A stretch of DNA of 64,000 nucleotides from JAHZKS01 sp047404135 (lineage in GTDB: Bacteria; Pseudomonadota; Alphaproteobacteria; Rickettsiales; JABSSG01). The stretch covers positions 1 to 64,000 of the forward strand of contig JBDOIT010000006.1 in the NCBI GenBank assembly GCA_047404135.1, in the 5' to 3' direction. The notes beneath the pieces were generated by a model. That model had not been told where the DNA came from. It worked only from the letters and a program-made list of their open reading frames with translations, and searched no databases. The translations under genes and the position numbers were made by a program. Every line of letters starts with the position of its first letter. The stretch's first letter is position 1. Shown piece after piece: positions 46,575 through 55,144 of the stretch.

Positions 46575-47174
46575 TTATAGATTTTCTGAGTTAGATGTTA
46601 GATAGTCTGCAACACCTTCTTTTGTAGCTTTCATGCCACTTTGACCTTCTCTCCAACCAGCAGGACAAACTTCACCATGCTTCTCATGGAACAACCATGC
46701 ATCAATTGTTCTAAGAGTTTCATCAACATTCCTTCCCAAAGGTAGGTCATTAACGATTTGATGTCTAATTATACCATCTTTATCGATTAAGAATGTACCT
46801 CTTAAAGCCACAGATTCATCTACTAGCACATTATAATCTCTTGAAATATTCTTTGTGATATCTGCTACTAAAGGAAATTGAATATTTCCAATGCCACCTT
46901 TGTTAATATCTGTATTTTTCCATGCGAGGTGAGTGAAGTGGGAATCAACGCTTACACCAAGTACTTTCACACCTTTAGATACAAAATCTGCAACTCTATT
47001 ATTGAACGCAATAATTTCTGATGGACAGACAAAGGTAAAGTCTAGAGGATAAAAGAATATTACGGCCATATCCTTTCCTCTAAAACTATGCAGAGAAAAA
47101 TCTTCAACTATTGTATTATCAGCCATTACAGCTGATGCTTTAAAATCAGGCGCCTTGTTTCCTACTAAATTCAT
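46575..47174 (-). CDS. Two-Cys peroxiredoxin (AhpC/Prx type)
   Basis: This thiol peroxidase reduces H2O2 and organic hydroperoxides. The peroxidatic Cys50 lies in DFTFVCPSEI and the resolving Cys170 in GEVCPAGW, which places it in the typical two-Cys Prx1/AhpC class (199 residues). No AhpF is nearby, so reduction by a thioredoxin or glutaredoxin system is likely. On the minus strand a perfect TATAAT sits at 47205-47210 upstream, without a convincing -35. The intrinsic terminator lies immediately downstream. It is divergent from the large orphan gene. Confidence 0.95.
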   Translation of the reverse strand: MNLVGNKAPDFKASAVMADNTIVEDFSLHSFRGKDMAVIFFYPLDFTFVCPSEIIAFNNRVADFVSKGVKVLGVSVDSHFTHLAWKNTDINKGGIGNIQFPLVADITKNISRDYNVLVDESVALRGTFLIDKDGIIRHQIVNDLPLGRNVDETLRTIDAWLFHEKHGEVCPAGWREGQSGMKATKEGVADYLTSNSENL

Positions 47175-47305
47175 AATACACTCTCGTTACATTAATATGA
47201 CAGAATTATAAATAGTATATCTAATACGAAAGAGCAATATATTTCTGGAACTTTGAAGAGGTACAGTAAAAATCAAAAAATGCATTAACTTCTATTAACT
47301 TTTAA

Positions 47306-47334
47306 TGGACTTTTCGCCAAAAACCCTTTAATAT
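47306..47334 (+). promoter_or_regulatory. Candidate promoter of the 425-residue orphan
   Basis: TGGACT (47306-47311), exactly 17 bases and TAATAT (47329-47334) lie 30 bases before the ATG; both boxes match consensus at 4 of 6. Just upstream, a tandem of TTAACTT-like words (around 47285-47302) could mark a regulator site but may be chance in AT-rich DNA. Confidence 0.4.
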
Positions 47335-47363
47335 TACACAACAGTTAATAATAAGAGCAAAAA

Positions 47364-48641
47364 ATGGACAGTAAAAATATTAAAGCACACTCAGATAAAG
47401 TATTTTTTATAGAAGGAATGGACACTGCTGTTTCTCAAAAAGCTTGCGATTCCATTCAAAGTTTTGACTATACAGATTTTTTATATTCTCCTCATACTGG
47501 TCTTAGAGCGTTAGCGCTTGCCAATAAAAACAATATAGATGTATACGATCCAATTCCCAACTTCATAGATCACCAATCTATTATTTCATTTGTAAAAATA
47601 CATGGGAAAGGAAGGAAAAACAAAGATGAGAACGCAAAAATATTCGATTTATTAAACCTCAGAGCTATGACAGAGATGGTTCAGTTAGGCAGAGAATTCA
47701 CAAAACAACAAAACGATCTCAAGAAAACTTTTACTGGAACGGAACTTGTTATAAATATCTACGATGCTCTTTACGAAAACACAAGCACTTTCAAAGATCT
47801 TAAAATAACCAAAGCGTACATCAAAGCTTTTACTCATCTAAAGCAGCATGGGTACTTCAAAAGCACCTTCAAACCAGGAAGCGTCTTTTCACCTGAATCA
47901 TACTGCCTGAAAGACGGATACAAAAATATAATGGATCAGCACAACATACCTAAATTTACAAAAAAATACGTGGGTAAAGATTTAGGGCCAAAAATGGATC
48001 TTTCACAATATACTAAACACTATATTAGTGATCCATTTTTTAGTCTAGCAGATAAAATGGGGTCTGAAAAAATCTCTGCTATTCTAAATGATAACAGTAA
48101 CTATAAAGATTCTTACTCTATACTTGGCTCTAGGCATGTTGGTGCTTTCCACGCATCTAAAGGTAAAGAATACACTAAAAAATCTCTTGCAGGAGAAGTG
48201 AAGTTCAAGCCATTGCACCTTACTAAATCACTTCCCGATGCCAGCCAAATAAAACATCATGTATTTCCTGAAGCCCACGGAAACAATAAGCATTCTTATA
48301 ATTCCTTGGTAAAATACATAAAAAAGCAAAACTCTAAAGTAAGCGACCCAGAGCTCAAATTAGAAATTCCTACAGAAAAAGAGTTATTTAGGGTGTCAAA
48401 AGATATATCCTGCGACACTCAAAAAGATTCATTGTTTACCTCGAAAGAGCTAAGCTTCCTCATATGCAAATTCACGCCAGTTAAGGCTGAGACAGAAACT
48501 TCAAAAGAATGCCAAACTAGGATTATTAAACACCACTTGAAGCAAGACGAAACTATTCATTGCGCTGAATTAATGGATGGAGCGCTTCTAGAAGATCTGG
48601 TAGATTCAGGAATATGTGCAGCCATTCATGACGAACTATAA
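47364..48641 (+). CDS. Large orphan protein, candidate secreted effector
   Basis: I do not recognise this 425-residue protein. It has no signal peptide, membrane span, repeat or catalytic motif I can name. It is Lys/Ser/Asn rich with many His residues, including HHVFPEAHGNNKHS around residue 310 and a C-terminal KHHLKQDETIHCAEL segment, and ends with HDEL, probably by chance. It stands alone between divergent ahpC and a tRNA, with its own promoter-like sequence. Solitary, species-restricted genes of this size in a T4SS-bearing intracellular bacterium are often effectors, but this is inference only. Confidence 0.62.
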   Translation: MDSKNIKAHSDKVFFIEGMDTAVSQKACDSIQSFDYTDFLYSPHTGLRALALANKNNIDVYDPIPNFIDHQSIISFVKIHGKGRKNKDENAKIFDLLNLRAMTEMVQLGREFTKQQNDLKKTFTGTELVINIYDALYENTSTFKDLKITKAYIKAFTHLKQHGYFKSTFKPGSVFSPESYCLKDGYKNIMDQHNIPKFTKKYVGKDLGPKMDLSQYTKHYISDPFFSLADKMGSEKISAILNDNSNYKDSYSILGSRHVGAFHASKGKEYTKKSLAGEVKFKPLHLTKSLPDASQIKHHVFPEAHGNNKHSYNSLVKYIKKQNSKVSDPELKLEIPTEKELFRVSKDISCDTQKDSLFTSKELSFLICKFTPVKAETETSKECQTRIIKHHLKQDETIHCAELMDGALLEDLVDSGICAAIHDEL

Positions 48642-48676
48642 AACGCTCTGCAGTAACCCCTTCTTAAAAACATCAA

Positions 48677-48705
48677 TTGACACAGAGGGGTTCTACTATT
48701 ATAAA
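48677..48705 (+). promoter_or_regulatory. Strong promoter of tRNA-Met
   Basis: A perfect TTGACA (48677-48682) is followed by exactly 17 bases and TATAAA (48700-48705; 5 of 6), ending 20 bases before the tRNA. The -35 lies inside a 7-base inverted repeat AACCCCT...AGGGGTT (48655-48694 region) that might end transcription of the upstream orphan. Confidence 0.75.
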
Positions 48706-48725
48706 TTCCCTGTAGATTAATACAA

Positions 48726-48802
48726 GGCGAGGTAGCTCAGGTGGTTAGAGCAACGGAATCATAATCCGTGTGCCGGGGGTTCAAGTCCCTCCCTCGCTAC
48801 CA
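48726..48802 (+). tRNA. tRNA-Met (CAU), elongator type
   Basis: The 77-base cloverleaf is complete: acceptor GGCGAGG/CCTCGCT (G-U first pair), D arm GCTC...GAGC, anticodon stem ACGGA/TCCGT with loop ATCATAA (anticodon CAU), T arm GGGGG-TTCAAGT-CCCTC and an encoded CCA end. The sequence resembles alphaproteobacterial elongator tRNA-Met, not initiator (which would have three G-C pairs in the anticodon stem); the Ile2 type is less likely. A strong promoter lies directly upstream. Confidence 0.95.
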
Positions 48803-48852
48803 ACCATCGTGTCCTACTCAGCAGGAATAACTTTACCTAATAACCTCACAAG

Positions 48853-48898
48853 AACCCATTTATGCATACAATAGGTTAATAGAATGTTAAAATGGGTT
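48853..48898. repeat. 9-base inverted repeat downstream of tRNA-Met
   Basis: AACCCATTT (48853-48861) and AAATGGGTT (48890-48898) form a perfect 9-base stem with a 28-base loop. There is no T run, so it is not a classical terminator; it could be a structured RNA, a regulatory site or part of an eroded element. The stretch 48803-49029 otherwise shows no gene. Confidence 0.35.
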
Positions 48899-48988
48899 AA
48901 CTGCATCTCAGAATACAAAATGATCTGCAGCACTGCTTTTGTCTATAGTAGTAAAGAAAAAATGCAGATATTCTAGTGTGTTTTTTAA

Positions 48989-49005
48989 TTACAATAGTAT
49001 TGTAA
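48989..49005. promoter_or_regulatory. 17-base perfect palindrome, operator-like
   Basis: TTACAATA-G-TATTGTAA is a perfect dyad around one central base, followed by AAA. Its form (8 + 1 + 8) resembles binding sites of dimeric helix-turn-helix repressors. It lies between the tRNA and a remnant gene, so it may be a relic operator. In AT-rich DNA such palindromes can also arise by chance. Confidence 0.3.
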
Positions 49006-49029
49006 AATCATTTTACCGATGATAAAATA

Positions 49030-49143
49030 TTATTTTCTTAATGCCTCCTGAGATGTAGAATATGGCGGAATTATATATATAGCACTTCCAAAGGGGCATA
49101 AAATCAGTCCTTCCTCTAAGAACTTTGATCTCATCTTTTGCAT
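49030..49143 (-). pseudogene. bioA-like aminotransferase C-terminal remnant
   Basis: Downstream of gor on the minus strand, the hand-translated frame MQKMRSKFLEEGLILCPFGS continues with AIYIIPPYSTSQEALRK and then a stop (TAA at 49030-49032). This matches the end of class III aminotransferases such as BioA (FLEEG...RPxGxxIYLMPPY). BioA makes 7,8-diaminopelargonate in biotin synthesis. Only about 37 codons remain, closed upstream by a TGA, so it is a fragment. It may be the trace of a deleted bio gene or operon; another class III aminotransferase is possible. Confidence 0.5.
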
Positions 49144-49170
49144 TTCTGCTCAACTTCCTTCTCTGAATCT

Positions 49171-50499
49171 TTATCTCATAGTGACTAGCTCCTCAGCAGA
49201 ACTAGGGTGAACACCTATAGTGTCGTCGAATTGCTTTTTTGTTGCTCCACATTTTAGTGCAACTCCAGCAAGTTGTACTATTTCCGCAGAATCCTTACCC
49301 ACAATATGCACTCCAAGTACTTTATAGTTAGATGCATCTACTAAAATCTTCATGAATTCCCTCGATTTATTTCCACTAATTGTATTTTTCAATGGCTTAA
49401 ATGAAGTCTGATATATCTTCACTTTTTTATTTTTCTTAGCTTGCTCTTCACTCAACCCCACAGATGCAAGACCTGGATTACTAAAGACCGCTGAAGGAAC
49501 ATTGCTATGATCTATTTTTCTTTTATTCTTTCCAAACTCAGTATCCGCAAATGCACGCGCTTCATTTATCGCAATAGGGGTAAGTGCCTCCCCTCCATTC
49601 ACATCACCCACAGCCCAGATGTTTTTGACAGATGTTCTACAATATCCATCTACCTTTATATACTCTCTCTCATCAATCTCCACTCCTGCTGCAACCAGTC
49701 CTAATTGTTCTACATCAGGCTTCCTACCCGTTGCATACATTACTAAATCTGTTTGAATCTCGCCGCGTTTTGTCTTAATAACTTTCTGCCTTCCTGACTC
49801 TGTGATTTCGCTAATCTCTGTATCGCATTTTATTGAAATACCTTTTTTCTCTATCTCCTCCATCAAAAAACATCTAGCATCCTCGTCAAAACCATTAAGG
49901 ATTTTTTTGCCCCTAATGATCATCGTGACCTCTACACCAAGACCATTCATGATAGAGGCAAACTCTATACCAACATATCCTCCACCCACTATCACCATCT
50001 CCTTAGGCAATTCTTTGAGGTGGAAAATATCATTTGATGTTGTCACATACTCCTTACCTTTAATATTGGGTATAAAAGGACGTCCTCCGGTTGCGATTAA
50101 AAATTTATCTGCTTGCAGTTTCTTTCCGCCAACTAGAATCTCGTTGTCACTCAAGAATCTTGCCTCTCCCCTGATGATATCCACACCAGATTCATCCAAT
50201 AAGTTCTGATAAATTTCGCTAAGCCGCTCAACTTCTTTATTCTTATTTTCAATAAGAGCACCCCAGTCAAACCCCTTTATAGCAATATCCCATCCATAGT
50301 TTTTTGCATCTTTGAAATAATCACTAAATTCCGAGGCGTAATAGAGTAATTTTTTAGGCACACAGCCCAAATTTACACATGTTCCACCTAAGTTAGATTT
50401 CTCGCATACTGCAACCTTGGAACCATAAGATGCTGCTCGCCTTGCACCCGCGATTCCTCCTGATCCTCCTCCTATCGCTATAAGATCATATTTTTTCAT
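49171..50499 (-). CDS. gor: Glutathione reductase-family flavoprotein
   Basis: This is an FAD-dependent pyridine nucleotide-disulfide oxidoreductase. The N-terminal FAD motif is IGGGSGGIAGARRAA, the redox disulfide GGTCVNLGCVPKK, the NAD(P) motif VIVGGGYVGIEFAS and the C-terminal catalytic HPSSAEE. Arg-rich loops in the NADP site (MIIRGKKIL) and the overall sequence place it with glutathione reductase rather than lipoamide dehydrogenase. The ATG at 50497-50499 has AAGGA seven bases upstream; a GTG two codons earlier is less likely. It is divergent from rsmI. Confidence 0.9.
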   Translation of the reverse strand: MKKYDLIAIGGGSGGIAGARRAASYGSKVAVCEKSNLGGTCVNLGCVPKKLLYYASEFSDYFKDAKNYGWDIAIKGFDWGALIENKNKEVERLSEIYQNLLDESGVDIIRGEARFLSDNEILVGGKKLQADKFLIATGGRPFIPNIKGKEYVTTSNDIFHLKELPKEMVIVGGGYVGIEFASIMNGLGVEVTMIIRGKKILNGFDEDARCFLMEEIEKKGISIKCDTEISEITESGRQKVIKTKRGEIQTDLVMYATGRKPDVEQLGLVAAGVEIDEREYIKVDGYCRTSVKNIWAVGDVNGGEALTPIAINEARAFADTEFGKNKRKIDHSNVPSAVFSNPGLASVGLSEEQAKKNKKVKIYQTSFKPLKNTISGNKSREFMKILVDASNYKVLGVHIVGKDSAEIVQLAGVALKCGATKKQFDDTIGVHPSSAEELVTMR

Positions 50500-50556
50500 T
50501 AACACATCCTTGTTTTATCGATATGATAACAAAATATAAGTAAAAAGATATCCAAG

Positions 50557-51396
50557 ATGGACAAAGAGAATATAAAGTTAGAGCCAGGTCTATATATTGT
50601 TGCAACTCCAATCGGAAATCTTGATGACATAACATTAAGAGCTCTAAATGTTATGAATTCCGCAGATATAATACTCTGTGAAAACACAAAAACCTCAGTG
50701 AAGCTCTTGTCTCACTATGGAGTCAAAACAAAATTATCATGCTATAATGACCATAGCTCAGGGCACGATAGAGGAAAAATAATATCTAGGATTAACGAAG
50801 GAAAAGCAATTGCTCTGATATCAGATGCAGGAACACCTTTAATATCTGACCCAGGATACAAATTGATAAAAGAGCTATACGAAAATGCGTGTTATGTTAC
50901 ATCTTGCCCAGGACCTTGCGCTGCTATCAATGCGTTAGCAATGTCTGGATTCCCCTCAGATAGCTTTTCATTTGAAGGATTCCTTCCTCTGAAGCAAAAA
51001 GATAGAACAGAAAAATTCAAAAAAATCAAACAAAACCAGTATACAACTATACTATTTGATACTGGAAACAAGGTGTCCAAAACTCTGGAAGACATTATTT
51101 CGTACTTTGGAGATATTGAAATATCGGTTCTAAGAGAGATGACAAAAAAATTTGAAGAACGGATATCGGGAAAAGCTTCAAAAATACTATCACGCCATTC
51201 AAGGATGCCTATGAAGGGAGAAATAGTAACTCTGATACCCCCTCAAATAAATGATGATGGCATTGAAGCAGTAAAAAGAGATATAAAAATTCTGAAGAAA
51301 GATAAATCCAATTCATCAAAAGATATTACCAAGATACTTGCTTTCAAATATAAAAATACATCAAAAAAAGATATCTACGATTTAGCTTCTAAATAA
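50557..51396 (+). CDS. rsmI: 16S rRNA 2'-O-ribose C1402 methyltransferase
   Basis: RsmI methylates the ribose of C1402 at the 30S P site, fine-tuning decoding. The SAM-tetrapyrrole methylase fold shows LYIVATPIGNLDDITLRAL, CENTKTSVKLLSHYG, ALISDAGTPLISDPGY and PGPCAAINALAMSG. The 279-residue length is normal. The 3' end lies 6 bases from the convergent dnaE stop. It is divergent from gor by 57 bases. Confidence 0.95.
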   Translation: MDKENIKLEPGLYIVATPIGNLDDITLRALNVMNSADIILCENTKTSVKLLSHYGVKTKLSCYNDHSSGHDRGKIISRINEGKAIALISDAGTPLISDPGYKLIKELYENACYVTSCPGPCAAINALAMSGFPSDSFSFEGFLPLKQKDRTEKFKKIKQNQYTTILFDTGNKVSKTLEDIISYFGDIEISVLREMTKKFEERISGKASKILSRHSRMPMKGEIVTLIPPQINDDGIEAVKRDIKILKKDKSNSSKDITKILAFKYKNTSKKDIYDLASK

Positions 51397-51402
51397 CCAA
51401 AG

Positions 51403-54400
51403 CTATCTAGAAACACGCTCTAGCGAGACCACTCCCTTGGGGAGGTTTTTTGTGGAAATTTTAGATAAATCACAAATATACACTAATGGTAATTCCATCT
51501 TTATTACTTTCCCTTCAAGTGGAATTTGAATAATTATTCTCATATTACTTCCTTTGTCTGATTTGTGCAGGAAGGATTCTAAAGCCTTTACAGCTCCCAC
51601 ATGGTTTATCCCTATCGAAATAGTGATACGTTGCTTCTGCAGATAAGTATCCAAACGATCGATGTTTTGAGCCGTGACCCTTTCCATTTCACCATCTTTA
51701 CGCACTTCAGACTCCACCAAAAGAGGAGTTTTGCTATATATAGCCTCACGATTCCGCTCTAATATTTGGTCATCAAATATAGTAACATCCATAATACCTG
51801 TAGGGGTTGAAAGAGACATTATTATATATCTTCCTTTTGGAGAAGATCTTGTTTTAATAACTACAGGAATACCAGCTATCCTCACTGAATGCCTTCCTAT
51901 CTTTAATGAGTTGCGAATCTGGTATGCATCCAGGATACGCATTTCTTTGAAGTACTCTTTGCAAGAATCTAGAGGGTGACCTGATAGGTAAAAACCAAAA
52001 GCTGAACACTCATTATTCAATCTATCATCAAAATCCCAATCCTTAACCTCAGGCAAAGTAAAGACAGCTTTTGCCGACTCAGTAGAATCACCGAACAGAT
52101 CAATCTGATTGCTGTTTTTTTCTTGTTGAGAATAATTATGAAAATCAATAAATCTTCCTATAGATTCAAATAATTTCCTTCTATTGTTAGATAAAGAATC
52201 AAATGCCCCTGCCTTTATTAAGTACTCTAACTGTCTTTTATTTATACCTCCCGCTTCAACTCTCGTAATACAATCAAAGATATCCTTGAATTTTCCTTTT
52301 TCATTACGGTTTTTGCATACAGATTCCATTGCGGCTAGGCTCACATTCTTAATTGCACCAAGTGCGTATTTAATGCCATTTGTCTCTTCTTCTATTGAGA
52401 ATTCTGCTTCAGATGAATTCATATCTGGAGTCAGTATGTCTATCTTCAAGCCCTTTGCATCTTCAATAAATGCGCTGATTTTGTCAGTGTCATCTATCTC
52501 TGTATTAAGAATAGAAACAATCATTTCAGATGGGTAATTCGCCTTTAGATATGCAGTATGATAAGAAATCATACCATATGCCACAGCATGGGATTTGTTG
52601 AAACCATAACCAGCAAATTTCGCAACCATATCAAAAATCTCATTTGCTTTTTTCTTATCTACTCCATTCTCAACAGCACCTTTCACAAAGATTACACGCT
52701 GAGCATCCATCTCAGCCTTAATTTTTTTACCCATCGCACGCCTTAAAAGATCCGCGCCACCAAGCGTATAGCCCGCTAGACTTCTTGCAATCTCAAGAAC
52801 CTGCTCTTGGTAAATCACAACACCAAAAGTCTTACTCAATATATTCTCCAGCTTTGGATGCATATATTGCACCTCCACCTTTCCGTGCTTGCAATCTATA
52901 TAACGAGGAATATTATCCATTGGTCCAGGCCTGTATAAGGCACCAAGCGCCATAATATCTTCAATAGAGTCGGATTTTAATTTACTTAAATAATCCTTCA
53001 TCCCAATACTTTCAAACTGGAATACTCCTGATGACTTACCTAGCGCAAGCATATCAAAAGTTTTCTGATCGCTCAGGCTAATTTCATTCAAATCAAAGTC
53101 AGGGTTTTTCTTTCGTATTAATCTCTGGCATTTATCTATTACAGTAAGTGTTTTTAGGCCCAAGAAATCAAATTTTATTAAACCTGCATTCTCAGCGTAT
53201 TTCATAGAATATTGAATTACAGGCATTCCTGTTTTCGAATTTCTATATAAAGGAACAGTTTCTATGAGGTTGTCTCTGGATATCACAACACCTGCGGCGT
53301 GAGTTGAAGCATGACGATGAAGCCCTTCTAGCTTCAAAGAAATCTCAATCAACTTTGCTATCATTTCATCTTCTTTTCTTGCATTATCTAACTCTGGCTC
53401 CATCTCTATTGCTTGAACTAGAGATACTGGATTAATTGCATTAAAAGGAATCATTTTTGCAATCTTATCCACCTTACCGTAAGGCACCATAAGAACCCTT
53501 CCTACATCACGCAATACTGCCCTAGCCTGCAACTTACCGAAAGTAATAATATGCGCTACCTTCTCACGACCATATTTCTCTTGAACGTATCGTATTACTT
53601 CATCCCTTCTATCCTGACAGAAATCTATATCAAGATCAGGAAGAGAGACCCTTTCCGGATTCAAGAATCTTTCAAAAAGTAATCCAAATTTTATTGGGTC
53701 AACATCCGTAATGTCTAGACCCCAACTAATAACCGAACCAGCACCTGAACCACGACCAGGACCCACAGGAATTCCTTGGCTTTTGCTCCATCTTATAAAA
53801 TCAGACACTATTAGGAAGTACCCCATAAATCCCATATTTTCTATAACACCTAATTCATAGTCGAACCTATCCCAGTATTCCTTTTCATGGGCCACTCTTT
53901 TCTCTGTCTCCAAAGGCTCCAGCTTGTTTATAAAGTCTAATCTCTTTTGAAGACCTTTTTTTGCGATAATCCTTAGTTCTTCTGTCTCATCTTTACCTAA
54001 GCTAACTTCATATTTCGGGAATGTTGTCTCATAATTTTCTGCTTTCACAGAGCATCTCTGTGCTATTGCAATCGTATTATCTATAGCCTCAGGAATATCT
54101 GCAAATAGCTCATACATTTGCTTTGAAGATTTTAAATAAGATTCTTGACTGATATTTCTTTTATCTTCGCTTGTAGAATATTTACCATCCGCAATACACA
54201 AAAGAATATCATGTGCTTCATGCATGTTTTTAGACAAGAAATAAACGTCATTAGTAGCGACAAGAGGAATACTATGTTTTAGAGCTAAATCAATAAAAAT
54301 ACGCTCAACTTTCTCTTCTTCAGGATACCCCAGCCTAGTGATCTCCACATATAAATTATCATCAAAGATGCTCTTAAGAGCTAATAGAAACTCTTCAGCT

Positions 54401-54870
54401 TTTTCTTGTTGACCCTGTAGTGCTAATTTCCCAAATGTTCCAGATATTCCACCCGTTAACACTATTAGGCCTGCAGAATGTTTTTTAATCTGCTCTAACG
54501 TTAGAATTCTATTATCTGATTCATAATTCAAACTAGATAATATCAGAAGGTTTTGATAACCTTCTTGATTCTTCGCAATCACTAATAGTTTATCCAGAAC
54601 AAGATCCTTACTGCCCCCTAGATTAGATTTAAGATTGATTTGAGGGTCAACATTAAAATCGCAACCAATAATAGGTTGTATACCCTCAGAAGAGGCAGCG
54701 GTCGAATATTCTAATGCAGCAAAAAGATTTCCCTTGTCAGTAAGTGCCAATGCTGGCATTTCTTCTTGAGATATTTTGGAGATAAGGCCAGGAATTTTAA
54801 TTGTGCTTTCTAGCAAAGAGTAAGAGCTATAAGTCCTCAGGTGAATAAACTTTTGCATCTTATCATTCAT
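51403..54870 (-). CDS. dnaE: DNA polymerase III alpha subunit
   Basis: This is the replicative polymerase catalytic subunit (about 1155 residues). The N-terminal PHP domain begins FIHLRTYSSYSLLESTIKI; the polymerase core has GPGRGSGAGSVISW, the catalytic LPDLDIDFCQDRR, and GVVIYQEQV with GFNKSHAVAYG. The C-terminal OB and tau-binding regions are present. Start MNDKMQKFIHL was chosen; an upstream in-frame Met adds 11 residues and an internal one removes four. Its start overlaps a 46-codon small ORF by 8 bases. No proofreading domain is in this protein (DnaQ is separate, not in this window). Confidence 0.96.
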   Translation of the reverse strand: MNDKMQKFIHLRTYSSYSLLESTIKIPGLISKISQEEMPALALTDKGNLFAALEYSTAASSEGIQPIIGCDFNVDPQINLKSNLGGSKDLVLDKLLVIAKNQEGYQNLLILSSLNYESDNRILTLEQIKKHSAGLIVLTGGISGTFGKLALQGQQEKAEEFLLALKSIFDDNLYVEITRLGYPEEEKVERIFIDLALKHSIPLVATNDVYFLSKNMHEAHDILLCIADGKYSTSEDKRNISQESYLKSSKQMYELFADIPEAIDNTIAIAQRCSVKAENYETTFPKYEVSLGKDETEELRIIAKKGLQKRLDFINKLEPLETEKRVAHEKEYWDRFDYELGVIENMGFMGYFLIVSDFIRWSKSQGIPVGPGRGSGAGSVISWGLDITDVDPIKFGLLFERFLNPERVSLPDLDIDFCQDRRDEVIRYVQEKYGREKVAHIITFGKLQARAVLRDVGRVLMVPYGKVDKIAKMIPFNAINPVSLVQAIEMEPELDNARKEDEMIAKLIEISLKLEGLHRHASTHAAGVVISRDNLIETVPLYRNSKTGMPVIQYSMKYAENAGLIKFDFLGLKTLTVIDKCQRLIRKKNPDFDLNEISLSDQKTFDMLALGKSSGVFQFESIGMKDYLSKLKSDSIEDIMALGALYRPGPMDNIPRYIDCKHGKVEVQYMHPKLENILSKTFGVVIYQEQVLEIARSLAGYTLGGADLLRRAMGKKIKAEMDAQRVIFVKGAVENGVDKKKANEIFDMVAKFAGYGFNKSHAVAYGMISYHTAYLKANYPSEMIVSILNTEIDDTDKISAFIEDAKGLKIDILTPDMNSSEAEFSIEEETNGIKYALGAIKNVSLAAMESVCKNRNEKGKFKDIFDCITRVEAGGINKRQLEYLIKAGAFDSLSNNRRKLFESIGRFIDFHNYSQQEKNSNQIDLFGDSTESAKAVFTLPEVKDWDFDDRLNNECSAFGFYLSGHPLDSCKEYFKEMRILDAYQIRNSLKIGRHSVRIAGIPVVIKTRSSPKGRYIIMSLSTPTGIMDVTIFDDQILERNREAIYSKTPLLVESEVRKDGEMERVTAQNIDRLDTYLQKQRITISIGINHVGAVKALESFLHKSDKGSNMRIIIQIPLEGKVIKMELPLVYICDLSKISTKNLPKGVVSLERVSR

Positions 54871-55003
54871 CCTGCAAACCAATAACCTTTGTTTCAAAAG
54901 CATCTTCCTTAAGTTTTTTAATACCTAGCAATTTATTCGATCGCATATCTATAATACCTAATCCCCTTATAGGAAACATTGCCTTCCTAACTTTTATATA
55001 CAT
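54863..55003 (-). CDS. Possible 46-residue small ORF coupled to dnaE
   Basis: A 46-codon frame starts MYIKVRKAMFPIRGLG and ends IGLQDE, overlapping dnaE's start by 8 bases. An AAGAG-type ribosome-binding site lies about 8 bases before its ATG. The product is basic (net positive) and unrecognised. It could be a leader peptide that couples translation to dnaE, the tail of a decayed gene, or chance. The remaining intergenic DNA to 55144 is very AT-rich with several TATA-like words, presumably divergent promoters. Confidence 0.3.
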   Translation of the reverse strand: MYIKVRKAMFPIRGLGIIDMRSNKLLGIKKLKEDAFETKVIGLQDE

Positions 55004-55144
55004 ACTAATAACTCTTTATAATTCAGTTATGTAGTATATAATAGAAAAATCATCTAGTTTTTGTAATAAGTATTTTGCACTATTATAGAAACCCACATAA
55101 TATAACTATATATAACTACCCTATACTATAGAAATTTTCAAGAA

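Noticed and set aside
48635..48641. C-terminal HDEL of the 425-residue orphan as an ER retention signal
   Set aside because: Four residues at the end of a Lys/Asp/Glu-rich protein can occur by chance, and no signal peptide for ER entry is present.
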